DNA from: a virus | DNA: 43,202 nucleotides | IMG/VR virus record: IMGVR_UViG_3300044846_001468 | Span: 1-43,202 of that record | Direction: 5' to 3' (one strand) | Shown here: positions 7,009 through 16,363 of the stretch, in pieces | Layout of the letters: every line of letters begins with the position of its first letter | How positions within the stretch are numbered: position 1 is the first letter of the stretch | Translations under genes and position numbers: made by a program | The notes under the pieces: model-generated | Told to the model about the DNA's origin: nothing | The model's database searches: none | Seen by the model: only the letters and a program-made list of their open reading frames with translations

Positions 7009-7275
7009 ATGAAAACACACATCAAAATTGTTGATTCAGTCAACAGACCATTCAGAAAAGAAGGATCAGCACGTAAGGTCAAAGGCTATCGTGTACAATT
7101 GATTGCTGGCAATGGCGAGATACTGCAACATTCAGAGCAATTAGAATCGGTCAGTGCCGTTAAAAAACACATTGAAGCATTGGGTAAGGTGTTTGCACTA
7201 ACCAACACTGGCATGCTTTATTCAGTGGTGAAAATCAAAGATGCAACTGCTGCCAAAGTTTGGCCAGATTTGTAA
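7009..7275 (+). CDS. DUF1508 (YegP-like) family protein
   Basis: 88 aa from ATG 7009, chosen because the phage B homologue starts the same way (MKPHIKIVD); an upstream ATG at 6985 overlaps the previous gene. The core GYRVQLIAGNGEILQHSEQL, with SVSAVKKHIEAL after it, is the short beta-hairpin and helix unit of DUF1508. This is one of the best conserved proteins between the two phages. Role unknown. Confidence 0.75.
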   Translation: MKTHIKIVDSVNRPFRKEGSARKVKGYRVQLIAGNGEILQHSEQLESVSAVKKHIEALGKVFALTNTGMLYSVVKIKDATAAKVWPDL

Positions 7276-7324
7276 TGAAAAATGCGTTTTGCCCACCGAT
7301 GAAACACCAATGAAATAAGGAAAA

Positions 7325-8629
7325 ATGAAAATCGAACACGTTAAATTATCTGCTATAAAAAGCAATCCAAACAATCCGAGGTTGATTAAGGATGACAAAT
7401 TCAAGAAGTTGGTACAATCCATCAAGGACTTTCCAAAAATGCTGGAATTGCGTCCTATTGTTGTCAATGATGACATGGTTGTATTAGGTGGCAACATGCG
7501 ATTGAAAGCCTGCAAGGAAGTTGGATTAAAAGAAGTTCCAATAATCAAGGCCAGCGAATTGACTGACGATCAGCAGCGCGAGTTCATTGTAAAAGACAAT
7601 GTGGGATTCGGCGAATGGGATTGGGATATGATTGCCAATGAATGGGATACCGAGCAATTGACCGAGTGGGGTTTGGATTTGCCAAAAGACATGGACGTAA
7701 AATTAGATGCTGAAGAAGATGATTTTAATGTTCCCGAAGGTGATATTGAAACCGATATTGTGCTTGGTGATTTGTTTGAAATAGGTGAGCATCGTTTACT
7801 ATGTGGGGATTCTACCGATTCAGATGCAGTATATAAATTGATGAATGGTAAACAATCTGAATTATTATTTACATCACCTCCATATTCAAATATGCGTGAA
7901 TATAATGGTGCAAAAGATTTAAGCATTGATAATTTGATTGAATTCATTCCAACATATTTACCATATACTAAATACCAAATAGTAAATTTAGGAATTCAAA
8001 GAAAAGAAAATGAAATAGTACAATACTGGAATGATTACATTAATAAAGCAAAAGAATGTGGATATAAATTATTAAGTTGGAATATTTGGGATAAAATGTT
8101 AGCAGGTAGTGTAAGCAATCAAAATGCTATGTTTGCAATTGAACACGAATGGATATTTGTTTTTGGAAATAAAGTTAAACAATTGAATAGAATTGTAGAA
8201 AAATCTGATGAATCAGAAAAAAAAATAAAGTCAGTTAAAAAAGATAAGAATGGCAAATTAATAAGACAAGTAAGACAAGCAGATGGATCAATGAAGTATT
8301 CGAGTAAAGGCGAGAATTATTCACATAAAAATATATCTACAATATTGCAAATAGTTCCACAAATGGGAAGAGATGAATTCACAACAAAGCATCCAGCAAC
8401 ATTTCCAATACAATTACCTGAAACATACATTCAATCAATGACAAATCAAAATGATATTATTATTGAACCATTTACTGGCAGCGGAACAACAATGGTGGCT
8501 TCACACCAACTGAATCGCAAATGCTATGGGATGGAACTTGATCCCAAGTATTGCCAAGTCATTGTTGATCGCATGAAAAAACTTGATCCTTCATTAGTAA
8601 TAAAACGAAACGGGCAGCTAATCGACTGA
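7325..8629 (+). CDS. ParB-like nuclease domain fused to a DNA methyltransferase
   Basis: 434 aa. Residues 1-110 are ParB-like (NPNNPRLIKDDKF, then VVLGGNMRLKACKEVG). The remainder is a beta-class amino-methyltransferase: motif IV TSPPY near residue 182 and motif I EPFTGSGTT near 382, specific for N6-adenine or N4-cytosine. A Lys-rich insertion lies near residue 300. The central part (7780-8480) is markedly more A+T-rich than the flanks, which suggests the catalytic domain was acquired separately. Phage B has no equivalent here. Confidence 0.85.
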   Translation: MKIEHVKLSAIKSNPNNPRLIKDDKFKKLVQSIKDFPKMLELRPIVVNDDMVVLGGNMRLKACKEVGLKEVPIIKASELTDDQQREFIVKDNVGFGEWDWDMIANEWDTEQLTEWGLDLPKDMDVKLDAEEDDFNVPEGDIETDIVLGDLFEIGEHRLLCGDSTDSDAVYKLMNGKQSELLFTSPPYSNMREYNGAKDLSIDNLIEFIPTYLPYTKYQIVNLGIQRKENEIVQYWNDYINKAKECGYKLLSWNIWDKMLAGSVSNQNAMFAIEHEWIFVFGNKVKQLNRIVEKSDESEKKIKSVKKDKNGKLIRQVRQADGSMKYSSKGENYSHKNISTILQIVPQMGRDEFTTKHPATFPIQLPETYIQSMTNQNDIIIEPFTGSGTTMVASHQLNRKCYGMELDPKYCQVIVDRMKKLDPSLVIKRNGQLID

Positions 8630-8631
8630 TT

Positions 8632-8973
8632 ATGAAACAACCAAATCCAACACTAAAAAAGGCAATGATCGAGGCATTGGAAAAATCTCTTGGAATTGTT
8701 ACCACTGCTGCAAAAGTTGTTGGTATTGACCGATCTACGCATTATGAATGGCTCAAAACTGATGAGGCATACAAAGCAGAAGTCAACAATTTGCTATCAG
8801 TGAAAAAAGACTTTGTGGAATCACAATTGATGCAGTTGGTAAAAAATGGTGATACAGCAGCCACAATATTCGCATCAAAGGCATTGCTCAAAGATCGCGG
8901 ATATATTGAACGTCAAGAAATCACCGGTGCTGATGGCAATCCATTCCAAATCGTAATCCCAAAAGAAGTATGA
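8632..8973 (+). CDS. Terminase small subunit candidate
   Basis: 113 aa. The N-terminal HTH (TTAAKVVGIDRSTHYEWLKT) resembles the homeodomain-like domain of phage small terminases. The tail ITGADGNPFQIVIP resembles the tail of the phage B counterpart (TGDQGGPVQIIAP), although the N-termini are unrelated. It would bind the packaging site and recruit the large terminase, for which the shared tail is a plausible docking segment. Confidence 0.7.
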   Translation: MKQPNPTLKKAMIEALEKSLGIVTTAAKVVGIDRSTHYEWLKTDEAYKAEVNNLLSVKKDFVESQLMQLVKNGDTAATIFASKALLKDRGYIERQEITGADGNPFQIVIPKEV

Positions 8974-9602
8974 TAAAGTATTTTAGACGTAAACGTGTAC
9001 AAACCAAAACCGATGGCAACTTATCAATACCCATTGATTTCACTGCAATTACACTTGGACAATACATCCGATGGAATACATCAAAGAATCCAGTGGATAA
9101 ATGCGCTGCCGCTCTTGATTGCAGTGAGCAACAGGTGCGCAAACTGAATCCAGAATCCATCCAGCGTATTGTAACTGCATTTGATCAATTAATACAAAAT
9201 GAAACGCAATTGCATTTGAAATTCGTTGATCTGAATGGCACACGATATGGTTTCATTCCAGACATGGACATGATGTCTGCTGATGAATGGATTGACCTTG
9301 ACGAATTTTGCAAAATGGTTTATGATCCTGTTAAACCACAGGTGGAAAAACTAACCTGTATCATGGCAGTCCTATACAGACCAATCAAAACAAAGTTAGG
9401 CAACAGATACACCATTGCAACCTATACAGGTGAGGAACAATATGCCAATGCTGATGACATTAACCAATTATCAATGTCAGTTGTAAATGCTGCACTGCTT
9501 TTTTTTTCGACTTTCGAAGTCGCCTTATTGGAGAATTTCCTAGAATCCATGATGGAGTTGCAGCAGGAGAAGGAGATGATCTTGAAACATTTGCAACAAT
9601 AA
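8970..9602 (+). CDS. Tail assembly chaperone, short form (G-like)
   Basis: 210 aa in the unshifted frame, starting with an ATGA overlap. Homologous to phage B 41014-41634 (shared SIPIDFTAITLGQYIRW-like start and KLGNRYTIATYTG). Near residue 177 the DNA has nine T (9499-9507) in the frame C TTT TTT, a -1 slippery sequence, followed by a TTCGA-CTT-TCGAA stem. Position just before the fibre and tail genes fits a lambda G-type tail chaperone. Confidence 0.75.
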   Translation: MIKYFRRKRVQTKTDGNLSIPIDFTAITLGQYIRWNTSKNPVDKCAAALDCSEQQVRKLNPESIQRIVTAFDQLIQNETQLHLKFVDLNGTRYGFIPDMDMMSADEWIDLDEFCKMVYDPVKPQVEKLTCIMAVLYRPIKTKLGNRYTIATYTGEEQYANADDINQLSMSVVNAALLFFSTFEVALLENFLESMMELQQEKEMILKHLQQ

Positions 9603-9769
9603 ATCTTAACAAATGGGGATGGTTTCATCTGATCGAAATGATGGCAGATTATGACGTGACCAAATTTGATCAAGTCACGATGCAACCGATCAGAAGGATA
9701 TTCACGCACCTTACATACATGCAAGACAAGAAGGAATATGATAAACAACAATTCAGGCAGCAGTTATAA
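9506..9769 (+). CDS. -1 frameshift extension of the tail assembly chaperone (T part)
   Basis: After a -1 shift at the T9 run, the frame stays open for 87 residues, ending at TAA 9767-9769. It has no start of its own. It contains NLNKWGWFHLIE and IFTHLTYM, closely matching the phage B extension (DLNKWGWFHFIE, AFTHMTYM). The fused product would be about 266 aa. Lambda gpGT gives the model: a minor frameshifted form binds the tape measure protein. Confidence 0.8.
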   Translation, partial: FDFRSRLIGEFPRIHDGVAAGEGDDLETFATINLNKWGWFHLIEMMADYDVTKFDQVTMQPIRRIFTHLTYMQDKKEYDKQQFRQQL

Positions 9770-11345
9770 TATCTTGATCGATCGGTTGGAGGCATTTGCC
9801 AATGGCCACAAAATGATCAATCAATTCAGTCATGGATCGATCAGCCTAATTGATATACCAAAAGAAAATAGGTATCCAGTAATGCACGTTGCACCAGGAT
9901 CAATTACACCGATGCCTGGCATGATGGAATATTCTTTTGATGTTTTGTTCTTTGACTGCCCACGTGCAAAAGAGGAAAAGGCAGATTATCAGCGAGAGGT
10001 CATCAGCGACATGACACGTCTTGCATTGGACTTGATTGCTGAAATTATGAATGGCAATGTGCTATTCAATCGTGATGTTGAATTATCTGGCACGTCAACC
10101 ATTGATCCATTTGTTGAAGATTATTCACAAGTTGTAACAGGCGTTACATTATCACTTGTCCTGCAAGTTTCATACGATTGGTCAGCCTGTGATATTCCTG
10201 CAGACTATGCAGTTGGTGGCAACAATACAGGTGGCAATGGCAGCCGCGTTGGTTTGGTTCTGAAAACAAACGGCACATTGAATGCAGTTCAAACTTTGTT
10301 GGACTTAGTTGAAGGCACTAACATCAACATTGAAGATTTAGGCGATGGCCGCGTTCGCATCAGTGCAACAGGTGGTGGTGGTGGTGGTGCAGATTGGGGA
10401 TCAATTGGTGGTAACATCGAAGATCAAGAAGATTTGATTGACCTGCTAGCTACCTATGCAACGCAAACTGAATTAACTGATTCAGTTGATACATTGCAAA
10501 CCAACATTGATGCAGTTGCTGATGATTTAAGCAACCATGAAAGTAACACCAGCAATCCGCATGCAACTACAAAAGATCAAGTCGGTCTTGGAAACGTTGA
10601 TAATACTTCCGATGCCAACAAACCAATATCATCAGCAACGCAAACTGCATTGAATGCAAAAGAGCCAACAATAACTGCTGGCACTACATCGCAATATTAT
10701 AGAGGCGATAAAACATTTCAAACACTTGATAAGTCAGCAGTGGGATTGGGCAATGTTGCCAATGTAGATACATCGACCACTACCAACATAACTGATTCAG
10801 TCAATAAGCGATTCGTGACGGATGCCAATTTAACTACCATAGGCAATCAGTCAGGAGTTAACACAGGCGATGAAACAACGGCTTCTATTCAAGCCAAGCG
10901 GCCACTAAAAACCATCAATGGAAATTCATTAGAAGGCACTGGCAACATAGTAATAGCATCAGCAGGCAATCAAGCCTTTCGTACCTATGGCATAGGATTT
11001 ACATTAGCTGCATCAAGCGGTGATAGATTTTATATTATTCAAAGCGGAACCAACAGCGGAACCGAATCAGCTGTTCAAATTAGCGCTGAGTTTGCCATGA
11101 CCTTCACAGAAATTCGTGTGCGTACAACTACAACACAATCAGCCACAGGCACACTTGTTTTCACGCTTCGTAAGAATGGAGTTGACCAATTTAGTTTGAC
11201 TATCGCAGCAGGTGCAACGGCCAATACTTACACGGCCACGGGTTCGTTCTCAGTTGTTGCAGGTGACTTGATCAACTTCAAAATCAGAAACAATGCCACT
11301 GCAACATCAACAAGTTTTAATCAACTTTCAGCAATATATCAATAA
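9738..11345 (+). CDS. Fibre-like virion protein (A/B hybrid in this contig)
   Basis: 535 aa from ATG 9738 (MINNNSGSSYN); the homologue starts MSNNNGLSY. Residues 1-150 form a conserved N-terminal domain (DRLEAFANGH, CPRAKEEKADYQREVISDM). A Gly-rich hinge follows, then fibre repeats such as VGLGNVDNTSDANKP. The last 110 residues form a beta-rich tip. From 10969 the DNA becomes nearly identical to phage B (43034 onward) and from 11011 exactly identical, so the C-terminal part may belong to B. Likely a tail fibre or receptor-binding component. Confidence 0.75.
   Translation: MINNNSGSSYNILIDRLEAFANGHKMINQFSHGSISLIDIPKENRYPVMHVAPGSITPMPGMMEYSFDVLFFDCPRAKEEKADYQREVISDMTRLALDLIAEIMNGNVLFNRDVELSGTSTIDPFVEDYSQVVTGVTLSLVLQVSYDWSACDIPADYAVGGNNTGGNGSRVGLVLKTNGTLNAVQTLLDLVEGTNINIEDLGDGRVRISATGGGGGGADWGSIGGNIEDQEDLIDLLATYATQTELTDSVDTLQTNIDAVADDLSNHESNTSNPHATTKDQVGLGNVDNTSDANKPISSATQTALNAKEPTITAGTTSQYYRGDKTFQTLDKSAVGLGNVANVDTSTTTNITDSVNKRFVTDANLTTIGNQSGVNTGDETTASIQAKRPLKTINGNSLEGTGNIVIASAGNQAFRTYGIGFTLAASSGDRFYIIQSGTNSGTESAVQISAEFAMTFTEIRVRTTTTQSATGTLVFTLRKNGVDQFSLTIAAGATANTYTATGSFSVVAGDLINFKIRNNATATSTSFNQLSAIYQ
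11011..11137 (+). repeat. 127-bp exact repeat, internal copy
   Basis: Identical base for base to 43076-43202, the window end; offset 32,065. Upstream, 10969-11010 differ from the other copy at only 3 positions. The exact length of 127 equals a common assembler k-mer, and the repeat is not at the left end, so it marks a graph junction rather than a phage terminal repeat. Confidence 0.95.
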
Positions 11346-11848
11346 TGGACGTACTCGAATCAATATGCGATGAAATACTAGAGCTTGCACGCCAAAACGT
11401 CGGGGCATACCGAATGATTAACGGCAAAAAGCGTCGAAGGGTGGCCACGGGTAAACTCAAAGATTCGTTGACCTATTCCATCACCCAGGGCCGAAGCGTT
11501 ACCCGTGTGAAGTTTGGCGCAAGTGGTGAGGCGAATAAGTACGCCAACGTGATTGAGAAGGGAAGGAGAAAGGGAGCGAAGCCACCGCCAACCGATGCCA
11601 TCATGGAATGGATGAAAAAGAAGCCTATTCGCTTGCGTGGTCCGAAAGGTGGGTTCATAAAGTCGAGTGAAGCCGAGATGCGCAAGGTGGCGTATTTGAT
11701 CGCTCGCTCAATTGGAGTAAATGGCATCGAGGGTATTCACTACTTCGAAGATGCAGTAAACGATGTGATGGAGATAAGAGGTCAAGAGTTGACAATGGAA
11801 TTAGTAGAAAGACTTAGAACAAAAATAATGGGCGCAAAATGGCAATAA
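11345..11848 (+). CDS. HK97 gp10-like head-tail protein
   Basis: 167 aa, basic. The sequence KRRRVATGKLKDSLTY, then VIEKGRRKGAKPP, is typical of HK97 gp10-type tail completion proteins, which sit at the neck of siphovirus tails. It starts on the last base of the fibre stop codon and overlaps the next gene by 10 bases. Confidence 0.65.
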   Translation: MDVLESICDEILELARQNVGAYRMINGKKRRRVATGKLKDSLTYSITQGRSVTRVKFGASGEANKYANVIEKGRRKGAKPPPTDAIMEWMKKKPIRLRGPKGGFIKSSEAEMRKVAYLIARSIGVNGIEGIHYFEDAVNDVMEIRGQELTMELVERLRTKIMGAKWQ

Positions 11849-13191
11849 CAATTCACCAACAACCCGATCTACATTCGGCGATTAGCACACCGCTAATTAT
11901 TACCGCTTCATCTAGCAACTCATCTAACACTGGGTTCAAGTACGTCGTGCGCTTAGATATTGCAGGTAATCAGATCAGATACATCGTTTCACCAAACCCA
12001 AACGACTACCTAGTATTCAATATCGTGTCATCGGTCACTCAGTACCTACGCAATATCTCAGGTAATCTAGACCAAGCGGATGCGGACGGAAGCGTTCACT
12101 CAATCACACGAGGCGATGAGATTAACATTCCAGAAACTCAGGCGATTTTTGGTAGTGCAGGCTTTCAACAACTTGGTATAAAAATATGGGAGGCATGGGA
12201 TGTTGACGGTGTATTTGATATAAACGAGGCAAGTCAAACGGACTTAAACCTATATCTATACAACTATCTTGACTTCACTACACGCGATGGATATAAGCCG
12301 TCATTGCTAGCGCGAATAGGCCACGAGGATGGAGATCAATCGCGCTTGATGAGTGATCGCTTGCCATCAACTTACTATTGGCAATATGCGGAAACGGTTG
12401 GTTTGAATTTATCAAACACAATTTACATACCGGTGAGAGAATCCGATTGGGGCGTGTGGGATATTCGTGCACGTTTAGATGATGACGTGGCCAACAATGC
12501 ACGAAAGATAAACTTGTCAATTTTACCAAATAGCGGAGGGCCTGCTCAGGTTCAATATATCGTTTATGATCAAGATGCGTGGTCACACTTACCGCTATAC
12601 CCTGCCAACCTAAACGCTTCAACTCTTAGTGGTATTCTCAAACCCGAAGATTATCCAAATTGGAAAGCGATCTACTTCCAAGTTAGAAGTGCGGACGATG
12701 AGCAAACGTCGATGACCTACGTCATGTTCAACGTGGATAGACCACAAACGGGAATATGTAGCTGCCATGACTACACACCGATCCGTCTTGCATGGGTAGG
12801 CCGTCGTGGCGGATGGGAATACTACAACTTCAATATGCTGAGCGAGCAAGAATACGCCACCGAACAAAAGGTATCGAAGCGGATCGTGGGCAACTATGGC
12901 GAGGTGTCATCTTCGACTGACTTCACATTCAACACCTTCGACGAATCCGATCGAGTGGTGTATAAAAAGATCGACAAGTTCATCACTTGCTCAACTGATA
13001 AATTGCAGCAAGGCGAGTGGGAGTTTTTGAAAGGACTAATTTTGTCCAAACAAGTGCACTGGGTTCACGATGACGGTACACATACGCCCGTTATTGTGCA
13101 AGATAGCAATATCCGTGTGCGCAACATCAACGCTAAGACACTTGAACCGCTGACAATAAGAATCAAAGTAGCACAAGAACAACCAAATTAA
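11839..13191 (+). CDS. Virion-associated tail protein, unknown
   Basis: 450 aa, beta-rich with many Ser, Thr, Asn and Tyr, starting MAITIHQQPD. I recognise no family. It contains a possible Cys pair (GICSCHDYTPIRLAW) in the second half. It overlaps both the gp10-like gene and the large tail gene, so it is in the tail operon and is probably part of the tail or tail tip. Confidence 0.6.
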   Translation: MAITIHQQPDLHSAISTPLIITASSSNSSNTGFKYVVRLDIAGNQIRYIVSPNPNDYLVFNIVSSVTQYLRNISGNLDQADADGSVHSITRGDEINIPETQAIFGSAGFQQLGIKIWEAWDVDGVFDINEASQTDLNLYLYNYLDFTTRDGYKPSLLARIGHEDGDQSRLMSDRLPSTYYWQYAETVGLNLSNTIYIPVRESDWGVWDIRARLDDDVANNARKINLSILPNSGGPAQVQYIVYDQDAWSHLPLYPANLNASTLSGILKPEDYPNWKAIYFQVRSADDEQTSMTYVMFNVDRPQTGICSCHDYTPIRLAWVGRRGGWEYYNFNMLSEQEYATEQKVSKRIVGNYGEVSSSTDFTFNTFDESDRVVYKKIDKFITCSTDKLQQGEWEFLKGLILSKQVHWVHDDGTHTPVIVQDSNIRVRNINAKTLEPLTIRIKVAQEQPN

Positions 13192-16148
13192 TGAACGACG
13201 TACTTCTCACACTTGTTTCGGATAGCGGCCAATCGGTTATACTTGACCTTTACGGGGTTGAGAAGATCGCGCTATCCTATGCGTTCACCAACCCAAGCGA
13301 GTTAGCCGTACAAGGTGGCGGCTCATGGAATTTCAGAGTGCCAGCGACCGAAACGAACCTACAATTTTTCGGGGATATCTCTAACGTCAATTACACGGGG
13401 GAGTTTTCGTTTCACAAAAAGATCAGCGCGACCTTATCAGTGAACACCATCCCCGTTGGCGTGGGCCACGTGCAAGTGTTGAAAGCGTACAAGCTCGACA
13501 ACGTCTATTCAGAGATTGAGATAGTGTTCTTTGCCGAAACACCCGACATCGCAAGGGAGATCGGCACCAAGATGCTCAGTGAATTGGACTACTCATCACT
13601 GAGCCATGCGATGACTTTTGATAACGTAATCGCAGGGTCAACGAATTGGAAGTATGCGCTAATTGATCGCGGCTATAAACTCAGTGAAGGTGGCGAGGTA
13701 AACACTCGGCCCGTCGTTTCAACTATCAATCCGATCTTCCCTGCTGAGATGTCGCTCATGGTTCGGGAATCATGGATATTTGACAAGATAATCCGTGAAG
13801 CAGGGTTTACATACACCACTGACAATATACTGCCCGAAATGGAGGCCGTTTATATTCCTTACGTCAACTCAAAGTGGAATCGGTCAACATCGCAGCCAGC
13901 ACAATTTCTTTTTTCGGCCTACCTAACTTCAAACCTTTCAGCGGCTGCAAATACCGAAACGCAACTAACCACATTCACGGAGGTAAACGACCCAAGCGGA
14001 TCATTCAATGCGGCTACGGGAATTTACACTGCACCATTCACGGGGTGGTTTACGTTTCGTTTATTCGCTACCAATGACCCGACTGCAACGAGTGGGATAG
14101 TTTCAAACGTTCGCACGATGAAGCTCCGTAGAGTATCGGATAATGACGGACAATACACTCAGTTTACGGCGCCTACCAATGGCAATCAAACGCGCAATAT
14201 GCAATCTGAGGATATCACTTTGTTTATGAACGTGGGCGATCAGTTAAAAATGAGTGTGGAAAACCAAGCCGCAGGTACTTTCCTTGCAGGCTCTGACCTC
14301 GCCACGGGTACGGGATGGCTACTGGTCAACACATCGGATGCGCTCGCAGGTTTGACCATCGATGTAGGTGCCAACGCTCCGCAAGTTCAACAAATCGAAC
14401 TATTCAAAGACATTTTGAAAAAGTATAATTTGGTAATGGTACCCGACCGCAACATTCCAAAGCTCATACACTTTGAGCCGTTCGCTGAATACATCGGAGG
14501 TGGTAATACTTTGGACTGGACATCGAAACTCGACTACTCAAAAGATCAAGTTATTTCACCAACAACGGACTACCAAGGCAGGGTGTTGACATTTACCTAC
14601 GCAAAGGGCAACGATGCGGCAAGTGAGCTATTCAACAAAGAGGGCAAAAGGGTGTATGGAGATTATCAAATTGACGGATACACAATCGATCCTAACGACC
14701 ATCCAAACGACTTCGCACAAGGCAACAAGGCGGTGACTTTGCTCGCTCAATCCACGCCATGCAATACCATCAACGGAACATCGAACGTCGTGCCTAAATT
14801 CGTAGATGCAAGCGGCGAATTTGTCAACCCTGGGCTTCGTTACCTATACTTCATTCCATCCGCTTTATACATCGCGCTCTATGACGAGGGCATTACGGAT
14901 GGAGTTTTGACAAGCGTAGGGGCAGCCAATCACTATTCAGAGATCAATGCCAACTTGAATGACGATGACTTGAATTTTGCGCCCGAAACGCCTTTACACC
15001 TAATCACAGCCAATCCATACAACAACCTATTCAACAAATATTGGAGGCCATACCTCAATGAACTCTATTCACCTAGCGCACGACGCTTAGAGTGTTACAT
15101 GAACCTTGATATTACCGACATCGCTACCTTTGGATTTGACGATCGGATATGGATTGTGGACGCATGGTATCGCATCCTCAATATCTCCAACTATGAAGTA
15201 GGTGAGGAGGGCAGTATTCAGTGCGAATTTATGCGCCTTCTCGATTCTCAGCTCGATTGTGAATTTACACCCTACCAAATATCGACGGGTGGCGTGGTTC
15301 AGTTTATCGATGGCGCAGGAGATTTGAGTTTTGGCACTGAAAATTGCTGCAATCGCTATGGCTACAACTGGTCAGGTGACGATGCACGCTGCTTCGCGTT
15401 CGGTATTCCCGACGTGGATAGGCCAAACGGAGTGACTACCGAGATCACGGGTGGAAACTTTGGGCTTTCCATCGATGGCCCACGGGTGAGAAACGCAGGT
15501 ATGATGACAAACGGCTCGCGCATTGCCGTCGATACTCAGTTCAGCTACGTAGCAGGCACGGATATTACCATTGGAGAAAACAACGCAAACCTAGTCGCGG
15601 TAGGTGAACACTTGATCGTAGATGAAAACTTGCGAGGGGTAGCAGCATTTGGAAAAAATGCCAAAGTATTTAGCGGAGGTTTGCACCTGGGCGGTGGATG
15701 GTTTGGCGATGATAGAAACAACGCCGACGGTCAATCTCAATACGGGGTAATTCCGTACATCGGAGAAGGTAATTTTACGGATAACGCAACTCAGATACCT
15801 ATAACCATCGAAGGGATAGCGAATAAGCACCTAGTGATCGATGAAGGGTCAGCATTGAATTGTACGTTGAATATTTCAATAATTGAATGGAACGTTGCAA
15901 CAGGATTAATTGACGACACGCGTTCATCTTCATTTTCTTTTACTGCATACAAAGTGAATAACGAAGCGAAGCAGTCAACGATTCATACCAATTATACCTT
16001 TGGAACTTTGAACGCAATCACCTTGCACATCGATACCACAACGGACGTGCTTCAACATCGCTTTGCATTGTCAATGAGTGGCGGCGGCCATCCACATAAC
16101 AACATCAAGATAGCGGCAAGTTTAACTTATACCCAAATCAAAGAATGA
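13191..16148 (+). CDS. Large tail-tip or baseplate protein with a C1q-like domain
   Basis: 985 aa, the largest protein in the window. Around residues 245-340 a jelly-roll segment of C1q/TNF type is suggested by AATGIYTAPFTGWFTFRLFA. The C-terminal 150 residues (VAVGEHLIVDENLRGVAAFG) resemble head repeats of trimeric surface proteins. These features fit an adhesive tail-tip protein. It shares its start A with the stop of the preceding gene and ends with an ATGA overlap onto the next. Confidence 0.6.
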   Translation: MNDVLLTLVSDSGQSVILDLYGVEKIALSYAFTNPSELAVQGGGSWNFRVPATETNLQFFGDISNVNYTGEFSFHKKISATLSVNTIPVGVGHVQVLKAYKLDNVYSEIEIVFFAETPDIAREIGTKMLSELDYSSLSHAMTFDNVIAGSTNWKYALIDRGYKLSEGGEVNTRPVVSTINPIFPAEMSLMVRESWIFDKIIREAGFTYTTDNILPEMEAVYIPYVNSKWNRSTSQPAQFLFSAYLTSNLSAAANTETQLTTFTEVNDPSGSFNAATGIYTAPFTGWFTFRLFATNDPTATSGIVSNVRTMKLRRVSDNDGQYTQFTAPTNGNQTRNMQSEDITLFMNVGDQLKMSVENQAAGTFLAGSDLATGTGWLLVNTSDALAGLTIDVGANAPQVQQIELFKDILKKYNLVMVPDRNIPKLIHFEPFAEYIGGGNTLDWTSKLDYSKDQVISPTTDYQGRVLTFTYAKGNDAASELFNKEGKRVYGDYQIDGYTIDPNDHPNDFAQGNKAVTLLAQSTPCNTINGTSNVVPKFVDASGEFVNPGLRYLYFIPSALYIALYDEGITDGVLTSVGAANHYSEINANLNDDDLNFAPETPLHLITANPYNNLFNKYWRPYLNELYSPSARRLECYMNLDITDIATFGFDDRIWIVDAWYRILNISNYEVGEEGSIQCEFMRLLDSQLDCEFTPYQISTGGVVQFIDGAGDLSFGTENCCNRYGYNWSGDDARCFAFGIPDVDRPNGVTTEITGGNFGLSIDGPRVRNAGMMTNGSRIAVDTQFSYVAGTDITIGENNANLVAVGEHLIVDENLRGVAAFGKNAKVFSGGLHLGGGWFGDDRNNADGQSQYGVIPYIGEGNFTDNATQIPITIEGIANKHLVIDEGSALNCTLNISIIEWNVATGLIDDTRSSSFSFTAYKVNNEAKQSTIHTNYTFGTLNAITLHIDTTTDVLQHRFALSMSGGGHPHNNIKIAASLTYTQIKE

Positions 16149-16363
16149 CCGAACACAACTATACCGACGATTTAGGCCAAACGACTTTTACTCGCATACG
16201 TGCGATGGTGGAGGCAGGCAACCCAATGCCTGACAAGTTCATCAAAGCCAATAGCCACAAATTGAACAATACTCACAAGTGGCTTTGGAGATTTACCATG
16301 CTCGCAAGTGTTTTACTTTACTCATACCTAATCTATAAACTATTCCAATGGCTGATAATGTAG
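16145..16363 (+). CDS. Small membrane-anchored protein before the tape measure
   Basis: 72 aa with one transmembrane segment near the C-terminus (FTMLASVLLYSYLIYKLFQW). It overlaps the tape measure gene by 16 bases. Small membrane proteins at this position occur in several phages; the function is unknown. Confidence 0.6.
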   Translation: MTEHNYTDDLGQTTFTRIRAMVEAGNPMPDKFIKANSHKLNNTHKWLWRFTMLASVLLYSYLIYKLFQWLIM

